A stretch of 64,000 nt of DNA from Cupriavidus necator (GCF_013141915.1 NZ_SROX01000002.1:1-64000); one strand, 5' to 3'; counted from the first letter of the stretch, positions 56,001 to 64,000 are shown. Program-made: numbers and translations. The notes: a model not told the origin generated them from the letters alone.

Positions 56001-56009
56001 CAGGGACAT
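50034..56009 (-). CDS. chpA: ChpA/PilL-type hybrid sensor kinase of the type IV pilus chemosensory system
   Basis: The 1991-residue protein is the kinase core of the Pil-Chp pathway. Phosphotransfer domains are recognisable at H786 ('FHTLKGSSRMVG'), H993 ('VAHTLQGSASTVG') and H1200 ('LHTLKGSARMAG'); an N-terminal copy near residue 95 is degenerate ('HLHQAAGAVHIVG'). These are followed by a CheA-type kinase ('IEHLIRNAVAHGIEP' near 1530; 'GRGVGMDVVRAE' near 1625), a CheW-like domain and a receiver with 'VDDSLTVRKAAQR' and the acceptor Asp in 'LVDIEMPHMDG' (about 1903). Ala/Pro-rich linkers join the parts. ATG 56009 is used; the frame is open to 56060. Last gene of the pil operon. Confidence 0.93.
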   Translation of the reverse strand: MSLNVPVPRDAAAAGMPAGADALPEPEPAPLPAGAQAAPDAGGAARDLSGLAWLAPSLRSALEEAAAELGHYVEEVRQAPEALGARDTTSLRLAGQHLHQAAGAVHIVGLRGTDPYCQALRRLLDGIDAGTVAAGPEALAVFRAGVQALAEYVDDLMAGDDEAPLRLFQPYAAVLARLGEERVHPADLWLDELQMLPGMLLPPKGPAAVTRARQQFESALLKALRLPTPCADAVLLREAWLPLHAALEALRANEQGARRAADHPDRGVWHVLGLVCRALALGLLPSDLLAKRLAGRVNLLLRQYQQGHVRVPQALLNDAVFLLVCIAQADGGNDDAAALRADIARTLATFRLDAAHAQADADFRRRYYGWLDPIDTRNLQQAAAGLEHAAAADHPAWERALAALAEAAQPLAQPPLQRCLAQAALPGRERGAGDALGAAGIALFLSRALALPWRVHGQSAHAAATRFAMQCDALAACLADPAAAAPPWLARMVEEARAQALRSEAVAQLRAQLDSGESWLDSYDRNAVRADGAAHLRDARQAFAALAATLAQLQASAALPTALASEAAQASAAVAAVMTRLADAGELADANARSALLRTVAAELGVVHAFADTLEFGRARRADALPDAEATGDAQAPHDPLAAARAAADEALRAGAAPDTPALQRLRAALQALADQAAIDDDAALRRQAADAITQCNAWLAGSDDAGARMVMALAAIPADPAPVPAGAGTAAVPAAGDHAAIDAELLDIFLNEADEVLAGIAGDLGAGVEALRDADLLSRLRRAFHTLKGSSRMVGLHRYGEAAWAVEQVMNLWLAEARQPAPALLALLRRAHAELSAWVARLHGDAAAWHDIAPLVAAAAAVRDAGTAHDMAPSPVAPAVAGDDVPHDQAAAAGPTDNEARDGVDTEDHAPTGNHADTDTPDANVIPFRLAGGLSDEDDHYKVIGPVRIGLALYNVYLQEADGLLRQFATDISEWRHEAHPCPSELALRVAHTLQGSASTVGLEPVREIAEALEALLLQLGSHPVAMHGGDFRLLEQAAERMRGMLHQFAAGIWPQADGALHRSLVEFGERALLRPRVAVPAPQPPAEADEAMAQGFGRLPPAAPASPEVPPAAGAAAAQPATAPDAVVIGLRTAQRAPEAPAAHAPTADAGNAPDPALVQIFLEEAQGSLPELGKLLRGWEAAPDDGRHGGLVLRALHTLKGSARMAGAMALGQAAHEMETLLDTSLRGQGHQPVAPKVFERLYTWYDRILAHAEALQAGRLLPADDPDVVNGLADPLQAADAAMPQPEATEAPDASAAAAAEAVPGPVPVPGPAGVMVPRPPAAALAPLAPLAPAEAQRALVRVQARALDTLINEAGEVGATRARLDSELDAMRAYLGELNDNVARLRGQLREIEIQAESQMASRIADAQHKQEFDPLEFDRFTRFQELTRMMAESVNDVATVEQNLQRGFDRAAGDLAAQARLTRGLQRGLMQARMVQFDALAERLYRVARQAAAETGKEVRLLIKGGTVEIDRSVLDRMAGPIEHLIRNAVAHGIEPAAQRRSAGKPATGALTLEVQQEGNEVVLHFIDDGGGLDLARIRARAVERGLLAPDDDASEARLTEMIFTPGFSTAEAVSELAGRGVGMDVVRAETVALGGRVTLASQRGQGTTFTLHLPLTTAITQVLVIALGARRYAVPSGMIDQVQQLRAPALLDAYNQGRLNVAGAEVPFFYFGALLEQGHAASAGRKYSPVVVVRSGAERVAVHVDDVAGNREVVVKHIGPHLARLEGIAGATTLGDGEIVLIYNPVVLAQRFVRERGQSLPLDPPALLPATQPAPRQAAVTAQLGAVAELAGDGSAEPVRGLAVQPTVMVVDDSLTVRKAAQRLLGRAGYHVVLARDGVDALKQLQDTMPDAMLVDIEMPHMDGFDLTRNIRSDARTAHLPLVMITSRTADKHRRYAEEIGVNVYLGKPYNEDELLGTLHRLLGERAAGTAGSVAQMLGDGQGG

Positions 56010-56136
56010 GACGGCTTCCAGTGCGGCGCCGGCACGGCAGCCGCAGTCCGCCCGCCGCAACGGGCGGCGGGCGCGGAGTTGGCATAAATCGCGGGGCCGC
56101 GGTGCGCGGAAGCGGTCGCAGGCGTCATCCGGCCGC

Positions 56137-58350
56137 TCAGGCGATCTTGAAGCGCGACACCGAGTTGCGCAGCTCCTCGCTCAGCAAGGTCAGCTGGCGC
56201 ACCGACTGCGCGGTCTGGCGCGTGCCGGTGGTGGTCTGCTCGGTGACCTGCAGGATGCGTTCGATATGGCGCGCGACGGTGGTGGCCAGATCAGCCTCGT
56301 GCGAGGTGGACTGCGAAATCTGCTCGATCAGCTCGGCCAGCTGGCGCGACACGCGCCCGATCTCCAGCAGCGCGGCCCCGGCGTGGTCCGACAGCCGCGC
56401 GCCTTCGACCACGCCCTGGGTGCTGCGCTCCATGGCGTGCACCGCGTCCTGAGTATCGGTCTGGATAGTGCGGATCAGCGCGCCGATCTGCTTGGTGGCC
56501 TCGCCGGAGCGCTCGGCCAGGCGCTGCACTTCTTCCGCCACCACCGAGAAGCCGCGCCCGGCTTCGCCCGCCGAGGCCGCCTGGATGGCGGCGTTCAGCG
56601 CCAGCACGTTGGTCTGCTCGGTAATGTCCGAGATCAGCTCGACGATTTCACCGATCTCCTGCGACGACTCGCCCAGCCGCTTGATCCGCTTGGAGGTCTC
56701 CTGGATCTGCTCGCGGATGTCGTTCATGCCGGCAATCGCGTTCTGCACCGCCTGCTGGCCCTGTTCGGCGGCGGACAGCGAAGCGCGCGCCACGTTGGCG
56801 GACTCGGCCGCGCCGCGCGACACCTGCGTGATGCGGTCGGCCATTTCCACCACCGACTCGCCGGTCTGGCGGATCTGGCGCGACTGCTCTTCGGTGGTCG
56901 ACACCAGCTGGGTCGAGGTGGCCTGCACCTGCCCCGACGCCTGCGTCACCTCGCCCGCGGTCTGCTGCACCCGGCCGACCAGCTCGCGCAGTTCTTCCAC
57001 GGTGTAGTTGACCGAGTCGGCAATCGCGCCGGTGATGTCCTCGGTCACGGTGGCCTGGCGCGTCAGGTCGCCGTCGGCGATGTCCTGCAGCTCGTTCATC
57101 AACTGCAGAATGGCCTTCTGGGTGTTGTCGTTGTTGCGCTTTTCGTCGAGCCGGCGGGCCTCGGCCTCGCGCTCGCGCGCCTCGGCTTCGAGCGCGCGCA
57201 TGCGCGAATCGCGCAGGTACAGCGCCGCCAGGCCGACCAGGCACAGCAGCGTCAGCGCGGCCGACACCACGGTAGCGCCCAGCGTCACCGGGCGGCTTCG
57301 CGCCGATTGCGCATAGGCGCGCTGCAGCGCCGACAGTTCGCCGCGCAGCGCTTCGTTGTCGTTGAAGATCTGCTGCTGCGCGCGCTTGGCCGCGATCAGG
57401 CCGGGCAGATTCTGCAGGATGGTCTGGGTGGTCTTCTGCACCGCCTCGAAGCGCTGCGACAGCTGCTGCAGGTAGCCGCGCGTTTCCTCGTCGGCGGCGG
57501 CCGACAGGCGCAGCGCCTCGCTGCCGTTGAGCAGGCCGTCCAGGGTCTCGCGGAACGTGTTGGTGTCCTTGCCGAGCAGGAACGCCGTCTCCGGGTTGAC
57601 GCCTTCGCCGGCGAGGAACTCGTTCAGGTTCTTGCCCAGGCGCTGGGTCAGCATCACCAGCTGCGCGGAGGCCGCCACCTCGCGCGCATTGGCGCCGGAC
57701 TGCAGCTTGATCGCGGCCACCTGTTCGGCGGCTTCGAGCAGCTCGGGGTTGGAGGCGTTGAAGATCTGCAGGGTCTGGCCGATGGTGGTCAGCACCGGCT
57801 GCTGCGCCAGCACGTCGGCGGCGCTTTTCTCGGAGCGCGTCCATGACTGCATCGCCGCCTGCAGCAGCGGCTCGGCCGCACCGGTGGTGGCGCGCACGCG
57901 CTTTTCGTCGCTGCCTTGCTGCAGCGCGTTCAGGTCGCCCGACAGCGCGTCCCTGGATTGGCGCAGCTGGGTAAAGGCCTGCGCATTGCCCAGCAGCGCG
58001 ACCGGCACCGCCTTGCCCAGGCGCTGCGAGTGCATCAGCATGTCGCCGGCAACTTCGATCTGCGCGGCGCCATTGTTGGCGATGCGGTTATCCAGGTACA
58101 CCGAGCCCAGCAGCGCCACCAGCGACACCACCACGCCCACGGTCAGCAGCCGCTGCTGCGACGCGAACGGCATGCGGCCGAGCCAGCGGCCGATGTGCTC
58201 CAGCGGGGTCGCGCCCAGCCCGGCGGCGGCGGGCGGCACGGGCGCGGGTTCGGGGCCCGCGGCATAGGCTACGCCGGGTTCACGCGCGAGGCTGGTGGCA
58301 GCGTCGGCTGCCGGCGTACGCCGGCCCAGGCTGAATCTCTTGAAACCCAT
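56137..58350 (-). CDS. pilJ: Methyl-accepting chemotaxis protein of the pilus system
   Basis: The 737-residue receptor has a first membrane helix near 65-85 ('[19 protein letters not shown]'), a large periplasmic region (about 90-340) with two PilJ-type four-helix modules, a second helix near 350-370, HAMP-like linker and a signalling domain with the hairpin tip region '[26 protein letters not shown]' (shortened). The signalling domain passes pilus-derived signals to ChpA via PilI. GAGGG lies 6 bases before ATG 58350. Confidence 0.95.
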   Translation of the reverse strand: MGFKRFSLGRRTPAADAATSLAREPGVAYAAGPEPAPVPPAAAGLGATPLEHIGRWLGRMPFASQQRLLTVGVVVSLVALLGSVYLDNRIANNGAAQIEVAGDMLMHSQRLGKAVPVALLGNAQAFTQLRQSRDALSGDLNALQQGSDEKRVRATTGAAEPLLQAAMQSWTRSEKSAADVLAQQPVLTTIGQTLQIFNASNPELLEAAEQVAAIKLQSGANAREVAASAQLVMLTQRLGKNLNEFLAGEGVNPETAFLLGKDTNTFRETLDGLLNGSEALRLSAAADEETRGYLQQLSQRFEAVQKTTQTILQNLPGLIAAKRAQQQIFNDNEALRGELSALQRAYAQSARSRPVTLGATVVSAALTLLCLVGLAALYLRDSRMRALEAEAREREAEARRLDEKRNNDNTQKAILQLMNELQDIADGDLTRQATVTEDITGAIADSVNYTVEELRELVGRVQQTAGEVTQASGQVQATSTQLVSTTEEQSRQIRQTGESVVEMADRITQVSRGAAESANVARASLSAAEQGQQAVQNAIAGMNDIREQIQETSKRIKRLGESSQEIGEIVELISDITEQTNVLALNAAIQAASAGEAGRGFSVVAEEVQRLAERSGEATKQIGALIRTIQTDTQDAVHAMERSTQGVVEGARLSDHAGAALLEIGRVSRQLAELIEQISQSTSHEADLATTVARHIERILQVTEQTTTGTRQTAQSVRQLTLLSEELRNSVSRFKIA

Positions 58351-58460
58351 GGCACCCTCTTCCGTTTATCGTTGTCATGCCCGGCGGCTCGTGCCGGGTG
58401 CGGCAGGCGGTGGCCTGCGCGCGGTCATTGTCTGTGCCTGCCGTAACCGGCCCGCGCGCG

Positions 58461-59024
58461 TCAGGCGGCGGCCCGGCCCGCTTGCAGGAAGGCGGGCGCG
58501 TCCAGCAGCGCGCGCACATCCAGCACCTGCCAGTCGCGTCCCTCACGGTCGGCATAGCGCTGCCCTTCCCATGCCGGCGCGGCGTCGGGGCCGCAGGCCT
58601 CGGCGGCGCCGTGCGGCAAAGCCAGGTCAGCCGCATGGCGCAGCCCGGCCACGCGCGTGGCCAGGATCGCGCAGGCGCGTTCCGGGTCGCGCGACAGCAC
58701 CACGATCTTGCTGCCTGGTTGCAAGGGCGTTGGCGCGCCGCCGCAGAACAGGCTGAAATCGATCACCCCCAGCAGGCTGCCGCGCGCGTTGACCAGCCCG
58801 CTGTACCAGGACTGCGTCAGTGGCACCGGGCTGGGCTCGCGCATGTCCAGCACCTCGCCGGCATCGGCCAGCTGCAGCAGCCAGTGGCGCGCGCCGACCT
58901 GCAGCGCCAGGTAGCTGTCCGCGGCCGGCAGGCTGCGCGCCTCGCGCAGGCGCCGTGCCAGCATGGCCTGGTAGTCCTGCAGGCGGGTCTGGCGGGCGCG
59001 GAGGTCTTGGCGTGGCGCGTTCAT
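58461..59024 (-). CDS. pilI: CheW-like coupling protein
   Basis: The 187-residue protein has a CheW fold ('WLLQLADAGEVLDMREPSPV', 'YSGLVNARGSLLGVIDFSLF') that couples PilJ to ChpA. ATG 59024 starts the family-length protein; the frame is open to 59585 but overlaps pilH. It lies between pilH (53-base gap) and pilJ. Confidence 0.93.
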   Translation of the reverse strand: MNAPRQDLRARQTRLQDYQAMLARRLREARSLPAADSYLALQVGARHWLLQLADAGEVLDMREPSPVPLTQSWYSGLVNARGSLLGVIDFSLFCGGAPTPLQPGSKIVVLSRDPERACAILATRVAGLRHAADLALPHGAAEACGPDAAPAWEGQRYADREGRDWQVLDVRALLDAPAFLQAGRAAA

Positions 59025-59077
59025 GGCGGTCCCCGGAACAGGTGGCAGTGGCTTGCCGTGCGGCCGGCGCGGGCGGC

Positions 59078-59449
59078 TCAGTGCGCCAGCGCGGCAATCT
59101 TGCCCAGCAGCTCTTCGCCGTCGACGGGCTTGACGATGTAGTCCGACGCGCCCTGGCGCATGCCCCAGATGCGGTCGGTGTCCAGGCCCTTGCTGGTGCA
59201 CATGATCACGGGGATGTCCTTGAAGCGGTCGTCGCGCTTGATCGCGCGGGTGGCCTGGTAGCCGTTCTGGCCGGGCATCACCACGTCCATCAGGATCAGG
59301 TCGAAGGCTTCGGCCTGCAGGCGGGCAAAAGCCTGCTCGCTGTTGCTGGCCACCGCGACCTTGAAGCCGCGCTTGCCGAGCAGGTCGGACATGAACAGGG
59401 CTTCGGTCGGGGAGTCGTCGACGATCAGGATCTTGTGAATGGCGGTCAT
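59078..59449 (-). CDS. pilH: CheY-like response regulator PilH
   Basis: The 123-residue single receiver domain has the acidic pair in 'ILIVDDSPTE', acceptor Asp in 'LILMDVVMPGQNGYQATR', Thr in 'VIMCTSKG' and Lys in 'YIVKPVDGEELL'. In Pseudomonas PilH sets pilus retraction behaviour, acting with PilG. AGGA lies 7 bases before ATG 59449. Confidence 0.95.
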   Translation of the reverse strand: MTAIHKILIVDDSPTEALFMSDLLGKRGFKVAVASNSEQAFARLQAEAFDLILMDVVMPGQNGYQATRAIKRDDRFKDIPVIMCTSKGLDTDRIWGMRQGASDYIVKPVDGEELLGKIAALAH

Positions 59450-59487
59450 GAGGTTTTCCTTCGATTCGTACATGGCGTGCGTGCGGT

Positions 59488-60003
59488 TCAGGCGGGCAAC
59501 GCCGCGCCCGCGGCCTGGCACGGCAGGCAGGCCTGCACGGCCTGCAGCAGCGCGTCGCGGGTGAATGGCTTGGCAAGGTGGTCATGCGCGCCGACCAGGC
59601 GGCCGCGCGAGCGGTCGAACACGCCGTCGCGCGAGGACAGCATGATCACGGGGATGGCGTGGAAACGCGGGCTCTTCTTGATCAGCGAACAGGTCTGGTA
59701 ACCGTCCAGCCGGGGCATCAGGATGTCGCAGAAGACCAGGTCGGGGTGCAGCTCGCCCACCTTGGCCAGCGCCTCGAAGCCGTCCTCGGCCAGCACCACC
59801 TGGAACCCGGCCTGCGCCAGGAAGATTTCCGCGGTACGGCGGATGGTGCTGGAATCGTCGATGACCAGCACCTTGCGGCGCGGCTGCGGCGCGGTCCCCG
59901 GCGTGATGTCCGGCGCGGTACCCGGCACAGGAACGCCAGGCGCCACACCCTGGGCGCCGGCGGTATTGACCCGCTGGTTTTCTTCTCTTTGAGCGACCCG
60001 CAT
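59488..60003 (-). CDS. pilG: CheY-like response regulator PilG, with an N-terminal extension
   Basis: The 171-residue protein has a receiver (about 45-160) with 'VLVIDDSSTIRRTAEIFL', acceptor Asp in 'LVFCDILMPRLDGYQT', 'IMLSSRDGVFDRSRG' and Lys in 'HLAKPFTRD'. Its first 40 residues are a Gly/Pro/Ala-rich tail not found in the compact family members, so ATG 60003 may be upstream of the true start. First gene of the cluster pilG-pilH-pilI-pilJ-chpA. Confidence 0.92.
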   Translation of the reverse strand: MRVAQREENQRVNTAGAQGVAPGVPVPGTAPDITPGTAPQPRRKVLVIDDSSTIRRTAEIFLAQAGFQVVLAEDGFEALAKVGELHPDLVFCDILMPRLDGYQTCSLIKKSPRFHAIPVIMLSSRDGVFDRSRGRLVGAHDHLAKPFTRDALLQAVQACLPCQAAGAALPA

Positions 60004-60343
60004 GTTGTTCCCGCGACCAGCGGCTCCTGGCGGAGCGCCGGCAAGCACCAGAGAACACCCGTGCGGAGCAGCGCGACCCATGCGCGCCCCGACGGACCCC
60101 CGACAATCTTTTTATTTCCCTTCCAAGGCCGGGCTGAGCCCGGCAGTGGCGATGCGTGATCCCCGCATCTGCCCGCCGTCCTCCCCACCGCGGGCGGAGG
60201 GACGGCCAGTCATTTTTGCAACAGAGTGTGACAAGACGCCGGGGGGCCGTCAATCCGGTGCGGCCAGGCCCCGGTGGCGTTCTGTCGCATCGGCGCGACG
60301 GGGAGCCCCCTGCGCTGTTGCGGTTCTTCTAGATAGCGACCGC
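60004..60343. other. Intergenic region between pilG and rubA
   Basis: These 340 bases have no supportable gene. They must carry the leftward pil operon promoter. Hairpins are present: GCCGGGCT/AGCCCGGC around 60128-60144 (one-base loop) and GCCCGC/GCGGGC around 60171-60196. An A/T-rich run at 60108-60120 follows the first hairpin on the minus strand but is A-rich, not T-rich, so it is not a terminator there. Confidence 0.4.
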
Positions 60344-60514
60344 TCAGATCGCGACCATCTCGAAATCTTCCTTGCGCGCGCCGCATTCCGGGCAGGTCCA
60401 GTTGATCGGCACGTCCTCCCAGCGGGTGCCGGGGGCAATGCCATCTTCCGGCGCGCCTGCGGCCTCGTCGTAGATCCAGCCGCAGATCAGGCACATCCAA
60501 GTCTTGTATTCCAT
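60344..60514 (-). CDS. rubA: Rubredoxin
   Basis: The 56-residue electron carrier holds one iron through two Cys pairs: '[11 protein letters not shown]' (Cys 8, 11) and '[11 protein letters not shown]' (Cys 41, 44). ATG 60514 gives the normal short protein; the frame is open to 60691. It is divergent from hemL, an order common in Burkholderiales. Confidence 0.95.
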   Translation of the reverse strand: MEYKTWMCLICGWIYDEAAGAPEDGIAPGTRWEDVPINWTCPECGARKEDFEMVAI

Positions 60515-60755
60515 AACAGGCTCTGGCCACTCTCCATTAAAATCCAGCGCAGATGGTACCGAAACCGTGCCGCCGGCGCCAGCCAGCGACGGCCGGATTC
60601 GGGCCAGTTCCGCCGTGTTCGCACCCGTTAGCGCCTTGTTACCGCACGATTGGCGGGCAATTGCAGCGAACTTCCGCTGTTTTCGCCTCATGTCAGCATC
60701 AGGCCCCAGGCCCGCCGAGCACGATCTCCTGCAGTCCTGTCCTCACCTCATCGCC

Positions 60756-62048
60756 ATGTCCCGTAATCAGCAGCTTTTCGACCGCGCCCAGCAGACCATC
60801 CCCGGCGGCGTCAATTCGCCCGTGCGCGCCTTCCGTTCGGTGGGTGGCACGCCGCGCTTCATCACGCGCGCCGAGGGCGCGTATATGTGGGACGCGGACG
60901 GCCAGCGCTATATCGACTACATCGGCTCGTGGGGCCCGATGATCGTCGGCCATGCCCATCCGGAGGTGGTGCGCGCAGTCCAGGAAACCGCCGCGCACAG
61001 CTTCTCGTTCGGCGCCCCGACCGAGGCCGAGATCATCATGGCCGAGGAAATCTGCAAGCTGGTGCCGTCGATCGAGCAGGTGCGCCTGGTCTCATCCGGC
61101 ACCGAAGCCACCATGAGCGCGCTGCGCCTGGCGCGCGGCTTTACCGGCCGCGACCTGATCATCAAGTTCGAAGGCTGCTACCACGGCCACGCCGACAGCC
61201 TGCTGGTCAAGGCCGGCTCTGGCCTGCTGACCTTTGCCGACACCACCCGCAACGCGCCGTCGTCGGCCGGCGTTCCGGCCGACGTGACGCGCCACACCAT
61301 GGTGCTGGAGTACAACAACGTCGAGCAACTGGAACAGGCCTTCGCCAAGCATGCCGGCGAGATCGCCGCGGTGATCGTCGAGCCGGTGGCCGGCAACATG
61401 AACCTGGTGCGCGCCAGCGATGCCTTCCTGCAGGCCATGCGTGAACTGTGCAGCCGCGATGGCGCGGTGCTGATCTTCGACGAGGTCATGACCGGTTTCC
61501 GCGTGGCGCTGGGCGGCGCCCAGGCGCACTACGGCATCCAGCCCGACATGACCTGCCTGGGCAAGGTCATCGGCGGCGGCATGCCGGCGGCGGCCTTTGG
61601 CGGGCGCCGCGACATCATGGCAAAGCTGGCGCCGCTGGGCGGCGTGTACCAGGCCGGCACGCTGTCGGGCAACCCGTTGGCGGTGGCGGCAGGCCTGGCC
61701 ACGCTCAAGCTGATCCAGGCCCCCGGCTTCTATGACCGCCTGGCCGCGCAGACCCGCAAGCTGGCCGATGGCCTGGCCGACGCCGCCAGCGCCGCGGGCG
61801 TGCCGTTCGCCGCGGATGCCATCGGCGGCATGTTCGGCATCTACTTCCGCGACGGCGTGCCCGCCAGCTTCGCCGAAGTGACCACCAGCGACACGGCGCG
61901 CTTCAACCGCTTCTTCCACGCCATGCTCGACCACGGCGTCTACCTGGCGCCGTCGGCCTTCGAAGCTGGCTTTGTCTCCGCACAGCACGACGATGCCATC
62001 CTGGCAGCCACGCTCGACGCCGCGCGCAAGGCCTTCGCCGCGGCCTGA
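60756..62048 (+). CDS. hemL: Glutamate-1-semialdehyde 2,1-aminomutase
   Basis: The 430-residue PLP enzyme makes 5-aminolevulinate for heme. It has '[17 protein letters not shown]', '[18 protein letters not shown]', '[17 protein letters not shown]' and the PLP Lys in '[17 protein letters not shown]'. Length is standard. ATG 60756 starts '[11 protein letters not shown]'; the frame is open to 60504. A TTAAAAT at 60537-60545 could be its -10, giving a long leader. Confidence 0.97.
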   Translation: MSRNQQLFDRAQQTIPGGVNSPVRAFRSVGGTPRFITRAEGAYMWDADGQRYIDYIGSWGPMIVGHAHPEVVRAVQETAAHSFSFGAPTEAEIIMAEEICKLVPSIEQVRLVSSGTEATMSALRLARGFTGRDLIIKFEGCYHGHADSLLVKAGSGLLTFADTTRNAPSSAGVPADVTRHTMVLEYNNVEQLEQAFAKHAGEIAAVIVEPVAGNMNLVRASDAFLQAMRELCSRDGAVLIFDEVMTGFRVALGGAQAHYGIQPDMTCLGKVIGGGMPAAAFGGRRDIMAKLAPLGGVYQAGTLSGNPLAVAAGLATLKLIQAPGFYDRLAAQTRKLADGLADAASAAGVPFAADAIGGMFGIYFRDGVPASFAEVTTSDTARFNRFFHAMLDHGVYLAPSAFEAGFVSAQHDDAILAATLDAARKAFAAA

Positions 62049-62148
62049 GGCGGTTTGCGGCAGCGGCGCGTGGTGCGCCGCCGGCTGCACGCATGACCAC
62101 AAGGACGGTGCGCTACACTTGGGATTCGTCCAACCGCCGGAGCCTCCG

Positions 62149-62775
62149 ATGCGCGCACCCTCGTCCCACCCGTCGCCCACCCGCTCGCCGCTGTCCGTGT
62201 GGCGCTGGCTGGTGCTGGCGGTCCTGGCCAGCCTGCTGTCCGCCTGCGGCTACAACGACTTCCAGACCAAGGACGAGGCGGTCAAGGCAGCCTGGGGCGA
62301 AGTCATCAACCAGTACCAGCGCCGCGCCGACTTGATCCCCAACCTGGTCAACACGGTCAAGGGCTATGCCTCGCACGAGCGCGAGACGCTCGAAGCCGTG
62401 ACCCGCGCGCGCGCCGCCGCCACCAGCATCCAGGTTTCGCCAGAAACCCTGAACGACCCCGAAGCCTTCAAGCGCTTCCAGCAGGCGCAGGGCGAATTGT
62501 CCGGTGCGCTGTCGCGGCTGCTGGCGGTGTCCGAGAACTACCCGCAGCTGAAGGCCGATGCCTCGTTCCGCGACCTGCAATCGCAGCTCGAAGGCACCGA
62601 GAACCGCATCACCGTGGCACGCCAACGCTATATCGTCGCGGTGCAGCAGTACAACGTGCTGGCGCGCAGCTTCCCGACCAACCTGACGGCGATGATCTTC
62701 AAATACCCGGTCAAGCCTTCCTTCACCGTGGAAAACGAGAAGGCCATCTCCACGCCGCCCGCGGTCAAGTTCTGA
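62149..62775 (+). CDS. LemA family lipoprotein
   Basis: The 208-residue protein has an N-terminal lipoprotein-like segment ('LVLAVLASLLSACGYND', Cys near 31) and a LemA helical bundle: 'AWGEVINQYQRRADLIPNLV', 'ARQRYIVAVQQYNVLARSFPTN'. LemA proteins are membrane-anchored on the periplasmic side; their role is poorly known. It is followed after 4 bases by a TPM-domain gene, a frequent pairing. Confidence 0.9.
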   Translation: MRAPSSHPSPTRSPLSVWRWLVLAVLASLLSACGYNDFQTKDEAVKAAWGEVINQYQRRADLIPNLVNTVKGYASHERETLEAVTRARAAATSIQVSPETLNDPEAFKRFQQAQGELSGALSRLLAVSENYPQLKADASFRDLQSQLEGTENRITVARQRYIVAVQQYNVLARSFPTNLTAMIFKYPVKPSFTVENEKAISTPPAVKF

Positions 62776-62779
62776 GGGG

Positions 62780-63646
62780 ATGACCGCCATGGGCACCCCC
62801 CGGCGCGGGTCCGCGCTGCCTGGCTGGCTGGCCGCCGCCCTGCTGTGGCTGGCGGCGCTGCTGGGCGCGCCGGCGCTGGCGGCCGACGGCTTCGTCGCGG
62901 TGCCGCCGCTGACCCAGCGCGTCACCGACCTGACCGGCACGCTGACGCCGCAGCAACGCGGCGCGCTCGAGAACGTGCTGGCCGAATACGAGCAGCAGCG
63001 CGGCAGCCAGATCTTCGTGCTGATGGTACCCACCACCGACCCGGAACCGATCGACGCCTATAGCATTCGCGTAGCCGACGCCTGGCGTGCCGGGCGCCAG
63101 GGCATCGACGACGGCGTGATCGTACTGATCGCCAAGGACAACCCGCCCGGGCTGCGCAAGATGCGGCTGGAGGTGGGCCGCGGCGTGCAGGGGTCGCTGA
63201 CCGACGCCATGTCCAAGCGCATCCTGCAAGACGTGATGGCGCCCCACTTCCGCCAGAACGACTTCTACGGCGGGCTGGCGGCGGGCATCTCGGCGATCCA
63301 GGCCACCATCGACAAGGAAGGCCTGGCAGCACCGCAGCGCAAGGGCCAGCAGGCATCGGCGCTGGACCAATGGCTGCCGGCGCTGCTGCCGCTGGCCATC
63401 ATCGTGTTCTTCTTCCTGAGCGCCATCCTGCGCCGGCGCGGGCCGCAGATCGTCACCAGCCGGCGCGGGCGCGACGTGATCGCCGGCGGCCTTGGCGGCC
63501 TGGGCGGCTACACCATGGGACAGGACTGGGGCCGGCGCAGCGGCGGCTGGGGCGGCGGCTTTGGCGGGGGCGGTGACAGCGGCGGCGGCTTTGGCGGCGG
63601 AGGCGGCGGCGGCTTCGACGGCGGCGGCGCGTCCGGCAACTGGTGA
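62780..63646 (+). CDS. TPM-domain (YgcG-type) membrane protein with Gly-rich tail
   Basis: The 288-residue protein has a signal peptide ('LLWLAALLGAPALAADG'), a periplasmic TPM domain (about 45-185; 'RVTDLTGTLTPQQRGALE', 'GIDDGVIVLIAKDN', 'RLEVGRGVQGSLTD'), a membrane helix ('LLPLAIIVFFFLSAIL') and a Gly-rich C-terminal tail with repeated 'GGGFGGGGG'. The tail is likely cytoplasmic and unstructured. TPM proteins occur with LemA; a role in membrane or metal stress has been proposed for related genes. Confidence 0.9.
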   Translation: MTAMGTPRRGSALPGWLAAALLWLAALLGAPALAADGFVAVPPLTQRVTDLTGTLTPQQRGALENVLAEYEQQRGSQIFVLMVPTTDPEPIDAYSIRVADAWRAGRQGIDDGVIVLIAKDNPPGLRKMRLEVGRGVQGSLTDAMSKRILQDVMAPHFRQNDFYGGLAAGISAIQATIDKEGLAAPQRKGQQASALDQWLPALLPLAIIVFFFLSAILRRRGPQIVTSRRGRDVIAGGLGGLGGYTMGQDWGRRSGGWGGGFGGGGDSGGGFGGGGGGGFDGGGASGNW

Positions 63647-63666
63647 CAGCCCGAGGAACGACAACC

Positions 63667-64000
63667 ATGCCGCATCTCAAACGCGCCCTGCACCATATCG
63701 CCACCACGGCCGGCACCGCGCGCAAGCACTTTCCGCCGGAAGCGCAGCAGCAGCTTCACCACGCCGTGCATGCCGGCGAAGCCAGCCACCGCGGCGAGAT
63801 CCGCGTGGTGATCGAAGCCAGCCTGCCGGTCGGCGACGCCTGGGCCGGGGTCACGCCGCGCGAACGCGCGCGCTTCCTGTTCGGCGCGCTCGAGGTCTGG
63901 AACACCGCGGACAAGACCGGCGTGCTGCTCTACATCAACCTGGCCGACCACGCCGTCGAGCTGCTGGCCGACCGGGGCATCGACGCCAGCGTCGGGCCGG
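63667..64000 (+). CDS. TPM-domain protein, second copy (cut by the window edge)
   Basis: A frame starting ATG 63667 with GAGGAA 8 bases upstream is still open at the end of the window (111 codons seen). It contains 'GEIRVVIEASLPVGDAW', 'ERARFLFGALEVWNTADKTG' and 'LLYINLADHAVELLADRGID', which match TPM-domain proteins without a signal peptide. It is probably the third gene of the lemA-TPM-TPM operon. Confidence 0.85.
   Translation, partial: MPHLKRALHHIATTAGTARKHFPPEAQQQLHHAVHAGEASHRGEIRVVIEASLPVGDAWAGVTPRERARFLFGALEVWNTADKTGVLLYINLADHAVELLADRGIDASVGP

Noticed and set aside
63520-63646. Tandem GGC-rich DNA repeat as a separate element
   Set aside because: It encodes the Gly-rich tail usual for YgcG-type TPM proteins.

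Overview
The window comes from a GC-rich betaproteobacterial chromosome of the Cupriavidus/Ralstonia type. The evidence is high-GC codon use with long antisense shadow frames, two cyanophycin synthetase genes in tandem, and blocks such as trxB/ftsK/lolA, serS/rarA and rubA/pilGHIJ-chpA/hemL that are typical of Burkholderiales. The species cannot be fixed from the sequence; Cupriavidus is the best guess.

Layout: (1) 1-1550 is the right end of a prophage or genomic island. It holds a Lar-like/HTH protein, a 25-codon frame coupled to an HD-domain protein, a terminator, and then a bare T-arm/acceptor/CCA end of a tmRNA or tRNA gene, which looks like an attachment site. (2) 1551-3439 has two tandem terminators, an orphan fimbrial adhesin-type protein and a small acidic protein. 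(3) 3455-11716 is the cyanophycin locus: a DUF1854 protein and a half-size ABC exporter with an unusual PH-like/zinc-ribbon N-terminus run leftward; cphA' and cphA run rightward. (4) 11855-17034 encodes amino-acid uptake genes (one permease, two binding proteins), D-amino-acid dehydrogenase and a divergent LysR regulator. (5) 17118-20338 has an HlyC/CorC membrane protein overlapping tail to tail with a PAP2 phosphatase, and a DUF1653-HD fusion.

(6) 20552-23484 has tRNA-Ser(CGA), serS and rarA. (7) 23563-30388 carries a ferric-iron ABC system whose three genes are scattered over both strands, plus a HEAT-like protein, an I78-type lipoprotein and a zinc alcohol dehydrogenase. (8) 30406-36617 has a lipoprotein coupled to lolA, ftsK, trxB, an Smr protein and a TRIC-type channel. 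(9) 36691-43513 has glnB (P-II), a GlxA-type regulator, a SLAC1 channel with a Gdx-type exporter, nadE and a FemAB/GNAT-like protein. (10) 43530-48931 has cytochrome b561, ppa, and an aldehyde dehydrogenase/SDR/MFS catabolic set. (11) 49105-60003 has a proline/alanine-rich exported protein and the type IV pilus chemosensory cluster (pilG, pilH, pilI, pilJ, chpA). (12) 60344-64000 has rubredoxin, hemL, lemA and two TPM-domain genes, the last cut by the window edge.

The part most likely to hold undescribed biology is the cyanophycin locus. The two synthetases have lost different motifs, as if they had divided the work, and they sit head to head with a translationally overlapping exporter/DUF1854 pair whose substrate is not known to me. 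Other items of note are a family of palindromic repeats at gene ends, a helically phased array of DnaA-box-like nonamers at 37207-37261, and a hairpin joining serS to tRNA-Ser.
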